Shown: piece after piece, positions 33,732-41,804 of the stretch
Numbering within the stretch: the first letter of the stretch is position 1
How the letters are laid out: every line of letters starts with the position of its first letter
Source of the DNA: Spiribacter vilamensis
Lineage (GTDB): Bacteria > Pseudomonadota > Gammaproteobacteria > Nitrococcales > Nitrococcaceae
Length of the DNA stretch: 64,000 nt
Assembly (NCBI RefSeq): GCF_004217415.1
Contig: NZ_SHLI01000001.1
Coordinates: forward strand, 248,001-312,000
Reading direction: 5' to 3'
The notes under the pieces: generated by a model
The model's database searches: none
Told to the model about the DNA's origin: nothing
Seen by the model: the letters and a program-made list of their open reading frames with translations, nothing else
Position numbers and translations under genes: made by a program

Positions 33732-34593
33732 TCAGCCCGGGTGTGCTCGCCACCAGCGACAATGCCCCGTAAAGCACTGCGGCACTGACACCCTCGGCGA
33801 CCGGGAGGCCGGCGAGCGGCCAGAGAACGGCCGCGGCCCCCTCGCGCAGCCCCCAGCCGGCGATGCTCGCCGGGATCAGCATGGCAAACAGGACCAGTGG
33901 AATCAGCGGTAACCAGGTCCCGGGCGATGATTCGGGGCCCAGTGAAAGCACGCAACAGGCGTAAACGCCAATGTAGCTGATGGCGACGACAATCGAGGCA
34001 ATCAGCTGGACGGGCAGGACACGTGGCGCAAGCAGCGCGTAACGCAGTGCCTGCCACCAGTCGATCAGCCAGTGCGGGCGCCGGCCGCTGATCAGCGCCA
34101 GCGCCACGATGATTGTGCCGGCACCGCCGATGACCGCCACCGCCCCGGAGAGCCAGCCGTCGGGGAGGGTGAGTGCCTTGCCCGGTGGCCAGTATCCCCA
34201 TACCCCCAGCGCCAGCCCGACCATAGCCAATTGCCCCGAGAAGCGTTCGATCACAACCGCCTGGAACGCGGGTCCGCGACGGGGGGCATCGTGGCTATGG
34301 CGCCAGGCGCGTTGGGCATCGCCGACAACACCACCGGGCAGGACCTGGTTGATCAATGTCGCCAGGTAGTATTCACGGATCGCGACGCCGCGGCGCAGTG
34401 ACAAGCCCAGCCGCGTGGCGGTGAACCGCCAGCGCCACGCCGATAGCAGCACCTGGGCCACCGTGATCAGCAGACCCGCCACAAGCCAGCGCCAGTCCAC
34501 CTGCTCGAGCCGCTCCAGGACGCCGGCACCGAATCGCTCGGCGATGAAGCCGAGCATCAGGAGGCTGATCAGCAGTCGGATCAGTCGCGGCAC
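33712..34593 (-). CDS. Lysylphosphatidylglycerol-synthase-like / flippase-like membrane protein (UPF0104)
   Basis: A 293-residue protein with about eight membrane helices, of the LPG-synthase transmembrane/AglD family. Typical signs: LSAWRWRF near residue 55, INQVLPGGVVGDAQRAWRH (the conserved N-x-x-LPGG-GD-R motif), ERFSGQLAMVG and the C-terminal AGWGLREGAA. Members move lipids or lipid-linked sugars across the membrane. GTG 34593 is chosen: it lies 13 bp inside the methyltransferase 3' end and begins just before helix 1. Last gene of the minus-strand part of the pterin-like cluster. Confidence 0.82.
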   Translation of the reverse strand: MPRLIRLLISLLMLGFIAERFGAGVLERLEQVDWRWLVAGLLITVAQVLLSAWRWRFTATRLGLSLRRGVAIREYYLATLINQVLPGGVVGDAQRAWRHSHDAPRRGPAFQAVVIERFSGQLAMVGLALGVWGYWPPGKALTLPDGWLSGAVAVIGGAGTIIVALALISGRRPHWLIDWWQALRYALLAPRVLPVQLIASIVVAISYIGVYACCVLSLGPESSPGTWLPLIPLVLFAMLIPASIAGWGLREGAAAVLWPLAGLPVAEGVSAAVLYGALSLVASTPGLITLLRR

Positions 34594-35399
34594 GGGATGG
34601 CCAGCAGATCCTGATGACCGACAAGGATGCGGCTTTGATCGAGCAGTCGCAGCCGATCGTTGAGCCATGTGTCGATGGTCTCGGCAGCGTCGGGGCGCTG
34701 CGCGCGGGCGGCCTCGTGCCAGCCCTCGATGAGGAGCTTCTGTAGCGACGCCTCCTCGGGGCCGAGTTGCCAGTCACTCCAGCGACGTTCAACCGTTATC
34801 CCCCGCTCGACAAACATCCGGGCCGCAACGTCGGTTGCGTCCGGTCCCAGGGCGGGTCCCATGTCCTTTGTACCGCGTTGATGGGCGAGGATCGCCGTCT
34901 CGATAAGCTCGTCTCCGGTCACCGCTGGTGCGAGTGACATCCGGCCATCCACGCTGAGGGCGAAGAGCGCTGGGATGCATCGCCGGGCGCATGTGTCCAC
35001 GACCCGCTGCATCCATTCCCCGGTGACAAGATCGAGCAGGGCGGAAGCGGTGAGCAGATCGGGGGTTCCGGGCAGGCAGTCGGGGAAGTCGTTCAGATCG
35101 GCCGGGTGGGCATAGGCATGGATCCGGGTGTCACTTGCCCACCTGTCGCCGGGAGCGGTGGCCACGGCACGGTCGAGCAGATCGGTGTCATGGTCAATAA
35201 GGGCCCACTGCTGGGGTTGTGGCAGCCGTGGCGCGAGGTAACGGAGATTGCTGCCAGCCCCGGCGCCAAGATCGGCGACATGGACGCGGCGGTCTCCGGG
35301 CAGCAAGCCGGCGAGGGTCAGTGAAAGGTCGTCGGCGCGGGCCGTATGATCGACGGGCTCACGCAGTGTCAGCCACTGGGCCGCGAATCGCTCGGGCAT
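34581..35399 (-). CDS. Class I SAM-dependent methyltransferase
   Basis: A 272-residue Rossmann methyltransferase: motif I VADLGAGAGSN (about residues 41-51), motif II IDHD, motif IV LLTASALLDLV. The target is unknown. It overlaps the glycosyltransferase gene upstream by 31 bp and the flippase-like gene downstream by 13 bp, so the three are tightly coupled. The cluster context suggests that it methylates the small molecule built by the neighbouring enzymes. Confidence 0.83.
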   Translation of the reverse strand: MPERFAAQWLTLREPVDHTARADDLSLTLAGLLPGDRRVHVADLGAGAGSNLRYLAPRLPQPQQWALIDHDTDLLDRAVATAPGDRWASDTRIHAYAHPADLNDFPDCLPGTPDLLTASALLDLVTGEWMQRVVDTCARRCIPALFALSVDGRMSLAPAVTGDELIETAILAHQRGTKDMGPALGPDATDVAARMFVERGITVERRWSDWQLGPEEASLQKLLIEGWHEAARAQRPDAAETIDTWLNDRLRLLDQSRILVGHQDLLAIPCRD

Positions 35400-36445
35400 G
35401 ATGAGTCCTCCTCGAGAAGATCGATAAAATCGGCGACGCTCTTGTTCCAGCTGTTGAGCTGATCCCGGGCGCGTCGGGCGCCGCGGGCCAGATCATGACG
35501 TCGTTCGGGGTGGTCGAGAACGCTCGCCAGCGCCGTCGCCAGTGCCTCGGGGTCATCCGGCCGGACAGCTATACCGGCGCCCTCCGGCAGAGTGGTGGCC
35601 AACGCACCCCCGGTGGTGGTCACGATCGGCAGGCCATGGGCGACCGCTTCACTGATGACCATGCCGAATCCCTCGTAAACCGAGGGCAGGATGAACAGAT
35701 CCGCCGTGCGATAGGCCGTGTCGAGCTGATCGGCGCCGACGGCGCCATCAATCTCGACGCGATCGCCAAGGGCCAGCCGATCGCGCTGCGCCGCAATCGC
35801 CGCGGCGTAGTCGGGATCGAGATCAGTGGGGCCCACCAGCCGGCAATACCAGGGCCGATCGGTAAGCCGGGAGAGTGCGTCGAGCAGGTGATGCTGGGCC
35901 TTGCGGGGGGTCAGTGAGGCGACGCACAGCAGCACCGGATTGTCACCGGGTGAACCGGTGGCGAGCGGTCGGGGCGCACAGCCCGGTGGTATGACATGAA
36001 CGCTACCGTGATGGATGCCCAGTACGCTGAGGCGGTGCGCGGTGAACCGGCTGGTCGTAATAACCCGCTCGGCGAGGGCAACGGCCCGGGCCTCGTCGGC
36101 GAGCCATTGACGCGCTCGATCCGGGTCAATACCGGTCTCATCGGCGAGCGGGTGGTGAATCAGCGCGTCGAGCCGCAGCCGTTGCGCATGCCCGGCGAAT
36201 ACGTCCGCCAGCCCGCCCAGGACGAGGCCATCGACGATGACCCGCTGACCTGCCGGTATTCTCGATAGCGCGGCGGCCACGGTCTGGCGGGCGGTCGCAT
36301 CGCCATCGGGGTAGCGCCCCGGGAGCTCGTGCACCGCCACCGATCGCCCGGCTGCGCGCAGGCCGGTAACAATTGTCTGGTCATAACGGCTGCCCCCGGT
36401 GGGTCGGTCCAGCGCCCCGGGCACCAGGAAATGGCAGTCGGTCAC
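35369..36445 (-). CDS. GT4-family glycosyltransferase
   Basis: A 358-residue GT-B enzyme. N-domain starts CHFLVPGALDRPTGGSRYD (sugar-acceptor loop). The C-domain has LLCVASLTPRKAQHHLLDAL, DLFILPSVYEGFGMVISEAVAHGLP (the E-x7-E nucleotide-sugar motif, about 265-290) and TTTGGALATTLP. It probably transfers a sugar from a nucleotide donor to a small molecule or lipid. It overlaps the PTPS-like gene by 4 bp upstream and the methyltransferase downstream. Acceptor unknown; the neighbours suggest a pterin- or pyrimidine-derived acceptor. Confidence 0.85.
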   Translation of the reverse strand: MTDCHFLVPGALDRPTGGSRYDQTIVTGLRAAGRSVAVHELPGRYPDGDATARQTVAAALSRIPAGQRVIVDGLVLGGLADVFAGHAQRLRLDALIHHPLADETGIDPDRARQWLADEARAVALAERVITTSRFTAHRLSVLGIHHGSVHVIPPGCAPRPLATGSPGDNPVLLCVASLTPRKAQHHLLDALSRLTDRPWYCRLVGPTDLDPDYAAAIAAQRDRLALGDRVEIDGAVGADQLDTAYRTADLFILPSVYEGFGMVISEAVAHGLPIVTTTGGALATTLPEGAGIAVRPDDPEALATALASVLDHPERRHDLARGARRARDQLNSWNKSVADFIDLLEEDSSCPSDSRPSG

Positions 36446-36846
36446 GGTTGCAGCGGTCGCTCGTACGCGGCCGAAGCGATATGCGATTCATGCAGCGTGA
36501 TGCGGATCCGGTCCAGCGTGCGCGCCGTCTCTCCGAGCTCACCGGCGTGAATGGCGGTCGCGAGCGAGTCGGCGATATGCCGGGCGAGATGCTCGGTGGT
36601 GGTGTTGACCCCCTCGAACTCCGGCAACCCGTCGAGATTGGTGAGGTTATAGCGGCTCAGTATTGTGTGGAGGACCTCCGTGGCGCGGGCGATGTCGACC
36701 ACCACGTTGTCGGCGTCGAGCCGATCGCGAAAGAAGGTTGCATCGGTGACATAGGTTGCGCCGTGAAGCGCCTGTGCGGGTCCGAAGGTCTCACCCTTGA
36801 AGCTGTGCGCGATCATGAAGTGATCACGGACGTTGACGCGGTACAT
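36442..36846 (-). CDS. Divergent 6-pyruvoyl-tetrahydropterin synthase / QueD-like protein
   Basis: A 134-residue T-fold protein. Family layout is visible: MYRVNVRDHFMIAHSF at the start, ALHGATYV, VVDIARATEVLHTIL, NTTTEHLARHI and LHESHIASAAYE at the end. Key residues are changed. Of the three zinc histidines, H14 and H28 remain but the third is A30 (HGA instead of HGH). The catalytic Cys four residues before HGH is Ala. The Asp-His pair of LDHxxLN is lost (YNLTNLD). Standard PTPS or QueD chemistry is therefore unlikely; a related aldolase, epimerase or binding role is possible. Starts 9 bp after the dehydrogenase gene. Confidence 0.8.
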   Translation of the reverse strand: MYRVNVRDHFMIAHSFKGETFGPAQALHGATYVTDATFFRDRLDADNVVVDIARATEVLHTILSRYNLTNLDGLPEFEGVNTTTEHLARHIADSLATAIHAGELGETARTLDRIRITLHESHIASAAYERPLQP

Positions 36847-36855
36847 GCTGACTCC

Positions 36856-37827
36856 TCAGTAGTTGATGCGATGACACAGACCCGAGCCGTTGACGATGTC
36901 GGCCATCGCCTCGGGGAGTTTGTCGAAGGCCGTTTCGCCGTCGATCAGGCAGTCCCAGCGGGGGTGATCGGCGAGCAGCGCCAGGGCCTTGCCCAGGCGC
37001 CGGGCGTGGCCCCAGCGCGGTCGCATGGCGGGCGAAATCTGCCCCACCTGGCTGGCGCGAAGGGTGAGGCGGCCGGAATGAAAGGCCTCGCCGAGCGGGA
37101 CACGGGGCTGGCGGTCGCCAAACCAGCTGGCCTCGACCAGGGTCGCCTCGTCGGCGGCGACCCGCAGCGCGAGCGCGAGCCCGTCCTCGCTACCGCTGGC
37201 ATGGATGACCCGGTCGTTGTCGCCACGGGCGTCGTCCGGGTGAGCGAATTCGACACCCAGTGGATCGGCGAGGAAACGCCGGGCCGGATTGATATCGACC
37301 AGTTCGACCTCCGTCCCCGGTATCTCGGCACACAGGGCGGCCGTCAGGGCCCCGACGACGCCCGCGCCGATGACGCTGATCCGTTCGCCCGCCCGCGGGG
37401 CGGCATCCCAGCAGATATTCAGCGCGGTTTCGGTGTTGGCGGCGAGAACCGCCCGCTCGGGCGGCAGCGTCGCTGGCAGCGGCTGAACGGCGTCCGCCGG
37501 TACGGTGTAGCGACTCTGGTGCGGATAGAGGCAGAAAACGGTCTGGCCGCGCCACTCATTGGGCCCGGCCTCGACGACGCCGACGCTGGCATAGCCGTAT
37601 TTGACCGGTGCCGGAAATGATCCCGCCTGAAACGGTGCCCGCATCCGATCGTGCTGGCTCTCGGGGATTCTTCCGTGCCAGACCAGCGATTCGGTGCCGC
37701 GGCTGATCCCGGAGTGGAGTGCCCGGATACCGAGTTCGCCGGTTGCGGGCTCGGGCACGGTTTCCGCCCGAAGCGCTCCGGTGCCTGGATGCGTAATCCA
37801 GAAAGCCCTGCTGCTACGCTCATCCAT
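36856..37827 (-). CDS. MDR-superfamily (zinc-independent) dehydrogenase
   Basis: A 323-residue medium-chain dehydrogenase. N-terminal GroES-like domain with SGISRGTESLVWHGRIP (SRGTE replaces the zinc ligand C-G-T-D of true alcohol dehydrogenases) and KYGYASVGVVEAG; Rossmann domain with ISVIGAGVVG near residue 152 and VELVDINPARR. No structural-zinc cysteine loop. Automatic names such as zinc-dependent alcohol dehydrogenase are therefore misleading. First gene of the five-gene minus-strand operon; divergent from the CDP-alcohol phosphatidyltransferase by 66 bp. Likely oxidises or reduces an alcohol on the cluster's product. Confidence 0.83.
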   Translation of the reverse strand: MDERSSRAFWITHPGTGALRAETVPEPATGELGIRALHSGISRGTESLVWHGRIPESQHDRMRAPFQAGSFPAPVKYGYASVGVVEAGPNEWRGQTVFCLYPHQSRYTVPADAVQPLPATLPPERAVLAANTETALNICWDAAPRAGERISVIGAGVVGALTAALCAEIPGTEVELVDINPARRFLADPLGVEFAHPDDARGDNDRVIHASGSEDGLALALRVAADEATLVEASWFGDRQPRVPLGEAFHSGRLTLRASQVGQISPAMRPRWGHARRLGKALALLADHPRWDCLIDGETAFDKLPEAMADIVNGSGLCHRINY

Positions 37828-37893
37828 TACGCCGTTACGCTCCCCTGTGCTGCTAGAATTCGGGCAAATCGATCGGATAACCGGAGCGTAGCA

Positions 37894-38610
37894 TTGGTTC
37901 CCCCTCGGACAGACGAGTCGCCGTTACAGATTCTTCCCGATTTCCTCGTGGCCGCCATCGTGTTGACGGGGGCCGCGGCAGGGCTGCAGCGGGCGCTCGA
38001 TCTGCCCGCCGGTGTAATGGTCCTCGCGCTGTTGGCCTACGCGGCGATGGCGTTGCTGGTCTGGCGCCTGCGCGGCAACCGGCCACTGACACCGGCCGAT
38101 CGGGTAACCCTGGGCCGCGGCCTGCTGGTCATGCTGCTGATCGGGCTGTTGCCGTCGGCCGGCGCGCTGCCTGCCGAGCCCGCCCTGCCGTTTGCACTGG
38201 GGATAACCGCGGTTTTGCTCGATGGCGTTGATGGATGGGTGGCGCGTCGACTCGACTGCGTCACGGCGGCGGGGGCCCGCTTCGATATGGAGCTGGATGC
38301 CGTGCTGCTTCTGGTGCTGACGCTGTGGCTTTTCAAACTCGACCTCGCCGGTGTCTGGGTGCTCGCGATCGGCGCCTGGCGCTACGCATTCATCCTCGCC
38401 GGTCGTTGGCGCCCGTCGCTGCGCCAGTCCCTGCCGGCGTCGCAGCGACGCCGCATCATCTGCGGGATCCAGGCAAGTGGTCTGGCGGTATTGCTGGCTC
38501 CGGGGTTTCCGTCGCCATGGATTCCTCCCCTCGCGGCGCTCCTGCTAGTACTGCTCAGCTATTCATTTATAGTGGATATCGCCGCCCTGTGGCGGTTTCT
38601 TCGTCATTAA
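37894..38610 (+). CDS. CDP-alcohol phosphatidyltransferase family membrane enzyme
   Basis: A 238-residue membrane protein with about six helices and the full family motif DGx2ARx8Gx3Dx3D at about residues 112-134 (DGWVAR, then G, FD and ELD). Such enzymes join a CDP-activated alcohol (for example CDP-diacylglycerol) to another alcohol or phosphate. Start TTG 37894 with GGAG 8 bp upstream; no ATG or GTG fits better. Not the normal PgsA or PssA by size (extra N-terminal helices). Divergent from the MDR dehydrogenase and followed 11 bp later by yceI. Confidence 0.82.
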   Translation: MVPPRTDESPLQILPDFLVAAIVLTGAAAGLQRALDLPAGVMVLALLAYAAMALLVWRLRGNRPLTPADRVTLGRGLLVMLLIGLLPSAGALPAEPALPFALGITAVLLDGVDGWVARRLDCVTAAGARFDMELDAVLLLVLTLWLFKLDLAGVWVLAIGAWRYAFILAGRWRPSLRQSLPASQRRRIICGIQASGLAVLLAPGFPSPWIPPLAALLLVLLSYSFIVDIAALWRFLRH

Positions 38611-38621
38611 GGAGATGTGTC

Positions 38622-39215
38622 ATGGCGCGATTCCGGCAGCAGTTAATCCTTCCCGTCCTTGGTCTGGCCGCCGCTACTGCGGTTCAGGCGGAGCCGGAGC
38701 GTTTTCAGATCGATGAGAGTCACGTCAGTGTCGGCTTCCTGGTCGGGCATGCCCGGTTCGCTGATGTTCTCGGCCAGTTCACCGACGTCTCCGGCGGCTT
38801 TGTCTATGATGCGGACACACAGACGCTGACCTCCGGACGCGTCGAGGTCGTGGCCGAAACGGTCTTCACCGGCCATGACGAACGCGATGATCATGTGCGG
38901 GACGGCGACTTCCTTGATGTCGACGCCCACCCGGTGATCGTTTTCGAGGCGAGCGGCTACCAGCCCGTTGACGACCGTCGGGGCGTGCTGAAGGGTGATT
39001 TGACGCTGTTGGGGGAGACTCGCCCCATCGAGCTGGATCTGACCCTTAACCGCCGTGGCGACCATCCAATCGGCGGTGCCGATACCCTCGGAGGATCCGC
39101 GCGTGGAACGATCCAGCGCAGCGACTTCGGCATGGATTACGCGCTACAGGGTGATCTGGTCAGTGATGCCATTGAGCTGATCGTCGAGTTCGAGGCGGTC
39201 CGACAGGATGACTGA
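38622..39215 (+). CDS. yceI: YceI-family periplasmic lipid-binding protein
   Basis: A 197-residue exported protein: signal peptide to about residue 23 (AVQA|EPE), then the YceI lipocalin-like barrel with FQIDESHVSVGFLVGHARFADVLG, TGHDERDDHVRDGDFLD and GETRPIELDL. Homologues bind polyisoprenoids or ubiquinone. Good AAGGAG site before ATG. It follows the CDP-alcohol phosphatidyltransferase and overlaps the patatin gene by 8 bp: a three-gene lipid-themed transcript. Confidence 0.88.
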   Translation: MARFRQQLILPVLGLAAATAVQAEPERFQIDESHVSVGFLVGHARFADVLGQFTDVSGGFVYDADTQTLTSGRVEVVAETVFTGHDERDDHVRDGDFLDVDAHPVIVFEASGYQPVDDRRGVLKGDLTLLGETRPIELDLTLNRRGDHPIGGADTLGGSARGTIQRSDFGMDYALQGDLVSDAIELIVEFEAVRQDD

Positions 39216-40176
39216 ACCGTCGGCCCCGGTCCGGCGGTCGAGCATTGGTCTCGCCCTCGGGGGCGGCGCCGCTCGTGGCTGGGCACACATCGGGGTCATT
39301 CGTGCGCTGCAGGCGCAGGGGATCAACCCGGACATCATTGCCGGGACGTCGGTGGGGGCGATCGTCGGCGCCATGTCTGGCAGCGGCCGGATGGATGCCT
39401 TCGAAGACTGGGTGAGGTCACTCAAGCGTCGCGACATCTTCAGCTATGTCGATTTCGCACTCGGCAACGGCGGCTTCGTCCAGGGCCGGCGGCTGATGGC
39501 GCAACTCAACAGGACACTGGGCGCGGCGGATTTCGCCGAGCTCGGCTGTCCGCTCGGGGTGGTTGCCACCGACCTCTACAGCGGCCAGGAGCGCTGGCTG
39601 CGCGAGGGTGATCTTGCCACCGCGGTGCGAGCCTCGATGGCCTTGCCCGGGGTCTTCACGCCGGTGCAGGTGGAGGGTGAGTGGCTCGTGGACGGCGGGC
39701 TGGTCAATCCGGTTCCGGTATCACTCTGCCACGCCATGGGGGCGGATCGCGTCATCGCCGTGAATCTCAGCGGGGGGCTGGTCGGCCGTCGCATCCAACC
39801 CCCGGTGCGCCACACGCAAACGCAATCGGCGGCCGCCACCCAAAGGCCCGATGCGGAATCGATCACCCCTCCCGACTGGTGGCATCGGCTGACCAGTGGA
39901 TTCCGGGACGGCGCCGAGACACTGCAGGCGCAGTTCGAGAAAGGCGGTGCGGAGTCGGCGCCCGGGGTGTTCGATGTGATCGCCACCTCCATCAACGTCA
40001 TGCAGGATCGTATCACCCGCAGCCGCATGGCCGGCGACCCCCCCGATCTGATCGTTACGCCGGATCTGTCCCATATCGATCTGCTTGAACTGCACCGTGG
40101 TGCGGAGGCGATTACCGAGGGGGCAGCGGCAGTCGCTCGCCTGCAGCCGGCGATCGACGCCCTTTTCGGGGATTAG
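39208..40176 (+). CDS. rssA: Patatin-like phospholipase (RssA type)
   Basis: A 322-residue patatin-fold serine lipase. Oxyanion loop LGGGAARGWAHIGVI (about 16-30), nucleophile elbow GTSVG (Ser about 48) and catalytic Asp in DGGLVNPVP (about 168). The C-terminal part has a longer variable insert (about 195-245) rich in Gln/Thr/Pro. RssA-type proteins are cytosolic or membrane-attached lipases of unclear substrate. The last bases overlap the convergent phosphoribulokinase stop. Confidence 0.85.
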   Translation: MTEPSAPVRRSSIGLALGGGAARGWAHIGVIRALQAQGINPDIIAGTSVGAIVGAMSGSGRMDAFEDWVRSLKRRDIFSYVDFALGNGGFVQGRRLMAQLNRTLGAADFAELGCPLGVVATDLYSGQERWLREGDLATAVRASMALPGVFTPVQVEGEWLVDGGLVNPVPVSLCHAMGADRVIAVNLSGGLVGRRIQPPVRHTQTQSAAATQRPDAESITPPDWWHRLTSGFRDGAETLQAQFEKGGAESAPGVFDVIATSINVMQDRITRSRMAGDPPDLIVTPDLSHIDLLELHRGAEAITEGAAAVARLQPAIDALFGD

Positions 40177-41186
40177 CCGCTCAACGCGACGATGCGATTG
40201 AGCATTGGCCACGCGACCAGCATCTGGGCAAAACGGACCGTGGCCGGCTGCCCTTCGTCAACGCCCGGATCAGCCGCCGGTGCATCCAGACCGACAAAGG
40301 CCGAAATCGCGTACTCAAGGGTTTCGAGCGCCGTTGGCGCCATGTAACCGTCAACATGCAGCACGTTGACCGCCTCACCGCGAAACCGGCTGGGGACCGT
40401 CGCGAGCATGAACGGCATCGCCTCTTGCCGGGTCATGTTACTCAGGTCGACCGGCAGGAACAGCGGCTGCTGGTCGTCGTCGCGCGGTGTCACGATCATC
40501 TCCAGGTGATAGCAGGTCTCGGGCATCTCGGCGCTGAGCTGACCGACGGCCAGACGACTCAGCTCGCTCGGGTGGATGCGCAGGATGACATCGGCGACAT
40601 CCTGCTGGCCGGCGATCCACTGCTCGTACTGGTTTGCCCGGCGCTCGATCTCCGCCGCGGCGTCGGTCTGGGCATAACCCCGCTCCCGGGTGTCGCGACG
40701 CTGCTTCCAGTCGTGCTTGACCGACGCATCCGTGTCGACATAAACGGAGAAGTCGAGCAGCGGCTGAAAGGCCGGGTAGAGCGTGTGCAATCCCTCGACC
40801 ACGACAATCGGTGTCGGCGTGTGCAGACGCGGTGCGCGGAACGAGCCTGATTCGTGATCGTAGATCGGTACCTCGACCGCCTCGCCCGCGCGTAGACACT
40901 TGATGTGACTGACCGCCTGTTCCAGGTGATTGGCGTCGGGGTCGAGAGGGGTGCGACCGGTGATCCGTCGGGTGGCCCGGTCCTCGGCATGGTAGCCATC
41001 GAGACTGATCTTGCTGACGCGCTCCGGCCCCAGTAACCACTCAATGCCCTGGGTATAGGTGCTCTTGCCACTCCCGCTGTCACCGGCCACGCCAATAATG
41101 ATGGGACGCTCGCGGGCGGCGAGTCGTGAAGGCAGCTGGCTGGCGCCGGGGCGAGGCGCCCCGCTGGGGGAAGTAGTCGGTGTCAT
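40173..41186 (-). CDS. prk: Phosphoribulokinase / uridine-kinase-like protein
   Basis: A 337-residue P-loop kinase: Walker A GVAGDSGSGKST (about residues 33-44), SLDGYHAEDRATR, TPLDPDANHLEQ, PIYDHESGSF, VVEGLHTLYP (Walker B). It resembles the plant/cyanobacterial phosphoribulokinase type but the regulatory Cys of GDSGCGKST is Ser. It would phosphorylate ribulose 5-phosphate for the Calvin cycle; no RuBisCO or other cycle gene is in the window. ATG 41186 is chosen over an upstream start that adds an unrelated proline/arginine-rich stretch. Confidence 0.82.
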   Translation of the reverse strand: MTPTTSPSGAPRPGASQLPSRLAARERPIIIGVAGDSGSGKSTYTQGIEWLLGPERVSKISLDGYHAEDRATRRITGRTPLDPDANHLEQAVSHIKCLRAGEAVEVPIYDHESGSFRAPRLHTPTPIVVVEGLHTLYPAFQPLLDFSVYVDTDASVKHDWKQRRDTRERGYAQTDAAAEIERRANQYEQWIAGQQDVADVILRIHPSELSRLAVGQLSAEMPETCYHLEMIVTPRDDDQQPLFLPVDLSNMTRQEAMPFMLATVPSRFRGEAVNVLHVDGYMAPTALETLEYAISAFVGLDAPAADPGVDEGQPATVRFAQMLVAWPMLNRIVALSG

Positions 41187-41294
41187 CCGCTGTATTCTCC
41201 GCCGCGGCGGCGGGCTGTCAAACCAAAGCAACGCCGGAGTTGCTCGGCATCCGGCTGACCGTTAGCGTTGGGGCATTATTCAAGGAGTTTCCGG

Positions 41295-41774
41295 ATGGCA
41301 ATCAAGACGACAGACCTCTGCGATGACCACGCCGACGAATTGCGGGTGCTTGCCCCCATTTTCGGTGATTACGGCGGCCGGCACGGTTTTTCGGGGCCGA
41401 TTCAGACGGTGAAGACATTCGAGGACAACAGCCGGGTACGCGAGGTGCTGGAGACACCCGGCGAGGGACAGGTACTGGTCGTGGACGGATCGGGTTCCCT
41501 GCGCTGTGCGCTGATGGGCGATCAGCTGGCCGCCAGGGCCCGTGATAACGGCTGGGCCGGGCTGCTCGTTTACGGCTGCGTTCGCGATGCCGCCGATCTC
41601 GCCAACCTCGATATCGGCATCAAGGCACTCAATACCCATCCCTGTCGCAGTCAGCCCGACGGCGAGGGCGAGGTGGGTGTGGTCGTGACCCTCGCGGGCG
41701 CCACACTGACGCCGGGTGAGTGGCTCTGCGCCGACCGTGACGGTATTGTAATCGCGGACACCGCGCTGGCCTGA
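41295..41774 (+). CDS. rraA: RraA-family protein (RNase E regulator / HMG aldolase fold)
   Basis: A 159-residue protein with the RraA fold: start TDLCDDHADELRVLAPIFGDYGG, central GDQLAARARDNGWAGLLVYGCVRD (the G-D-x20-R-D aldolase metal/substrate motif) and ADRDGIVIA. RraA in E. coli inhibits RNase E; relatives are class II aldolases for 4-hydroxy-4-methyl-2-oxoglutarate. The N-terminus is the RNase-E-regulator type. ATG with AAGGAG upstream. Confidence 0.87.
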   Translation: MAIKTTDLCDDHADELRVLAPIFGDYGGRHGFSGPIQTVKTFEDNSRVREVLETPGEGQVLVVDGSGSLRCALMGDQLAARARDNGWAGLLVYGCVRDAADLANLDIGIKALNTHPCRSQPDGEGEVGVVVTLAGATLTPGEWLCADRDGIVIADTALA

Positions 41775-41804
41775 CCGGCGTTATAAAAATCGGAGGAGAG
41801 TGGC

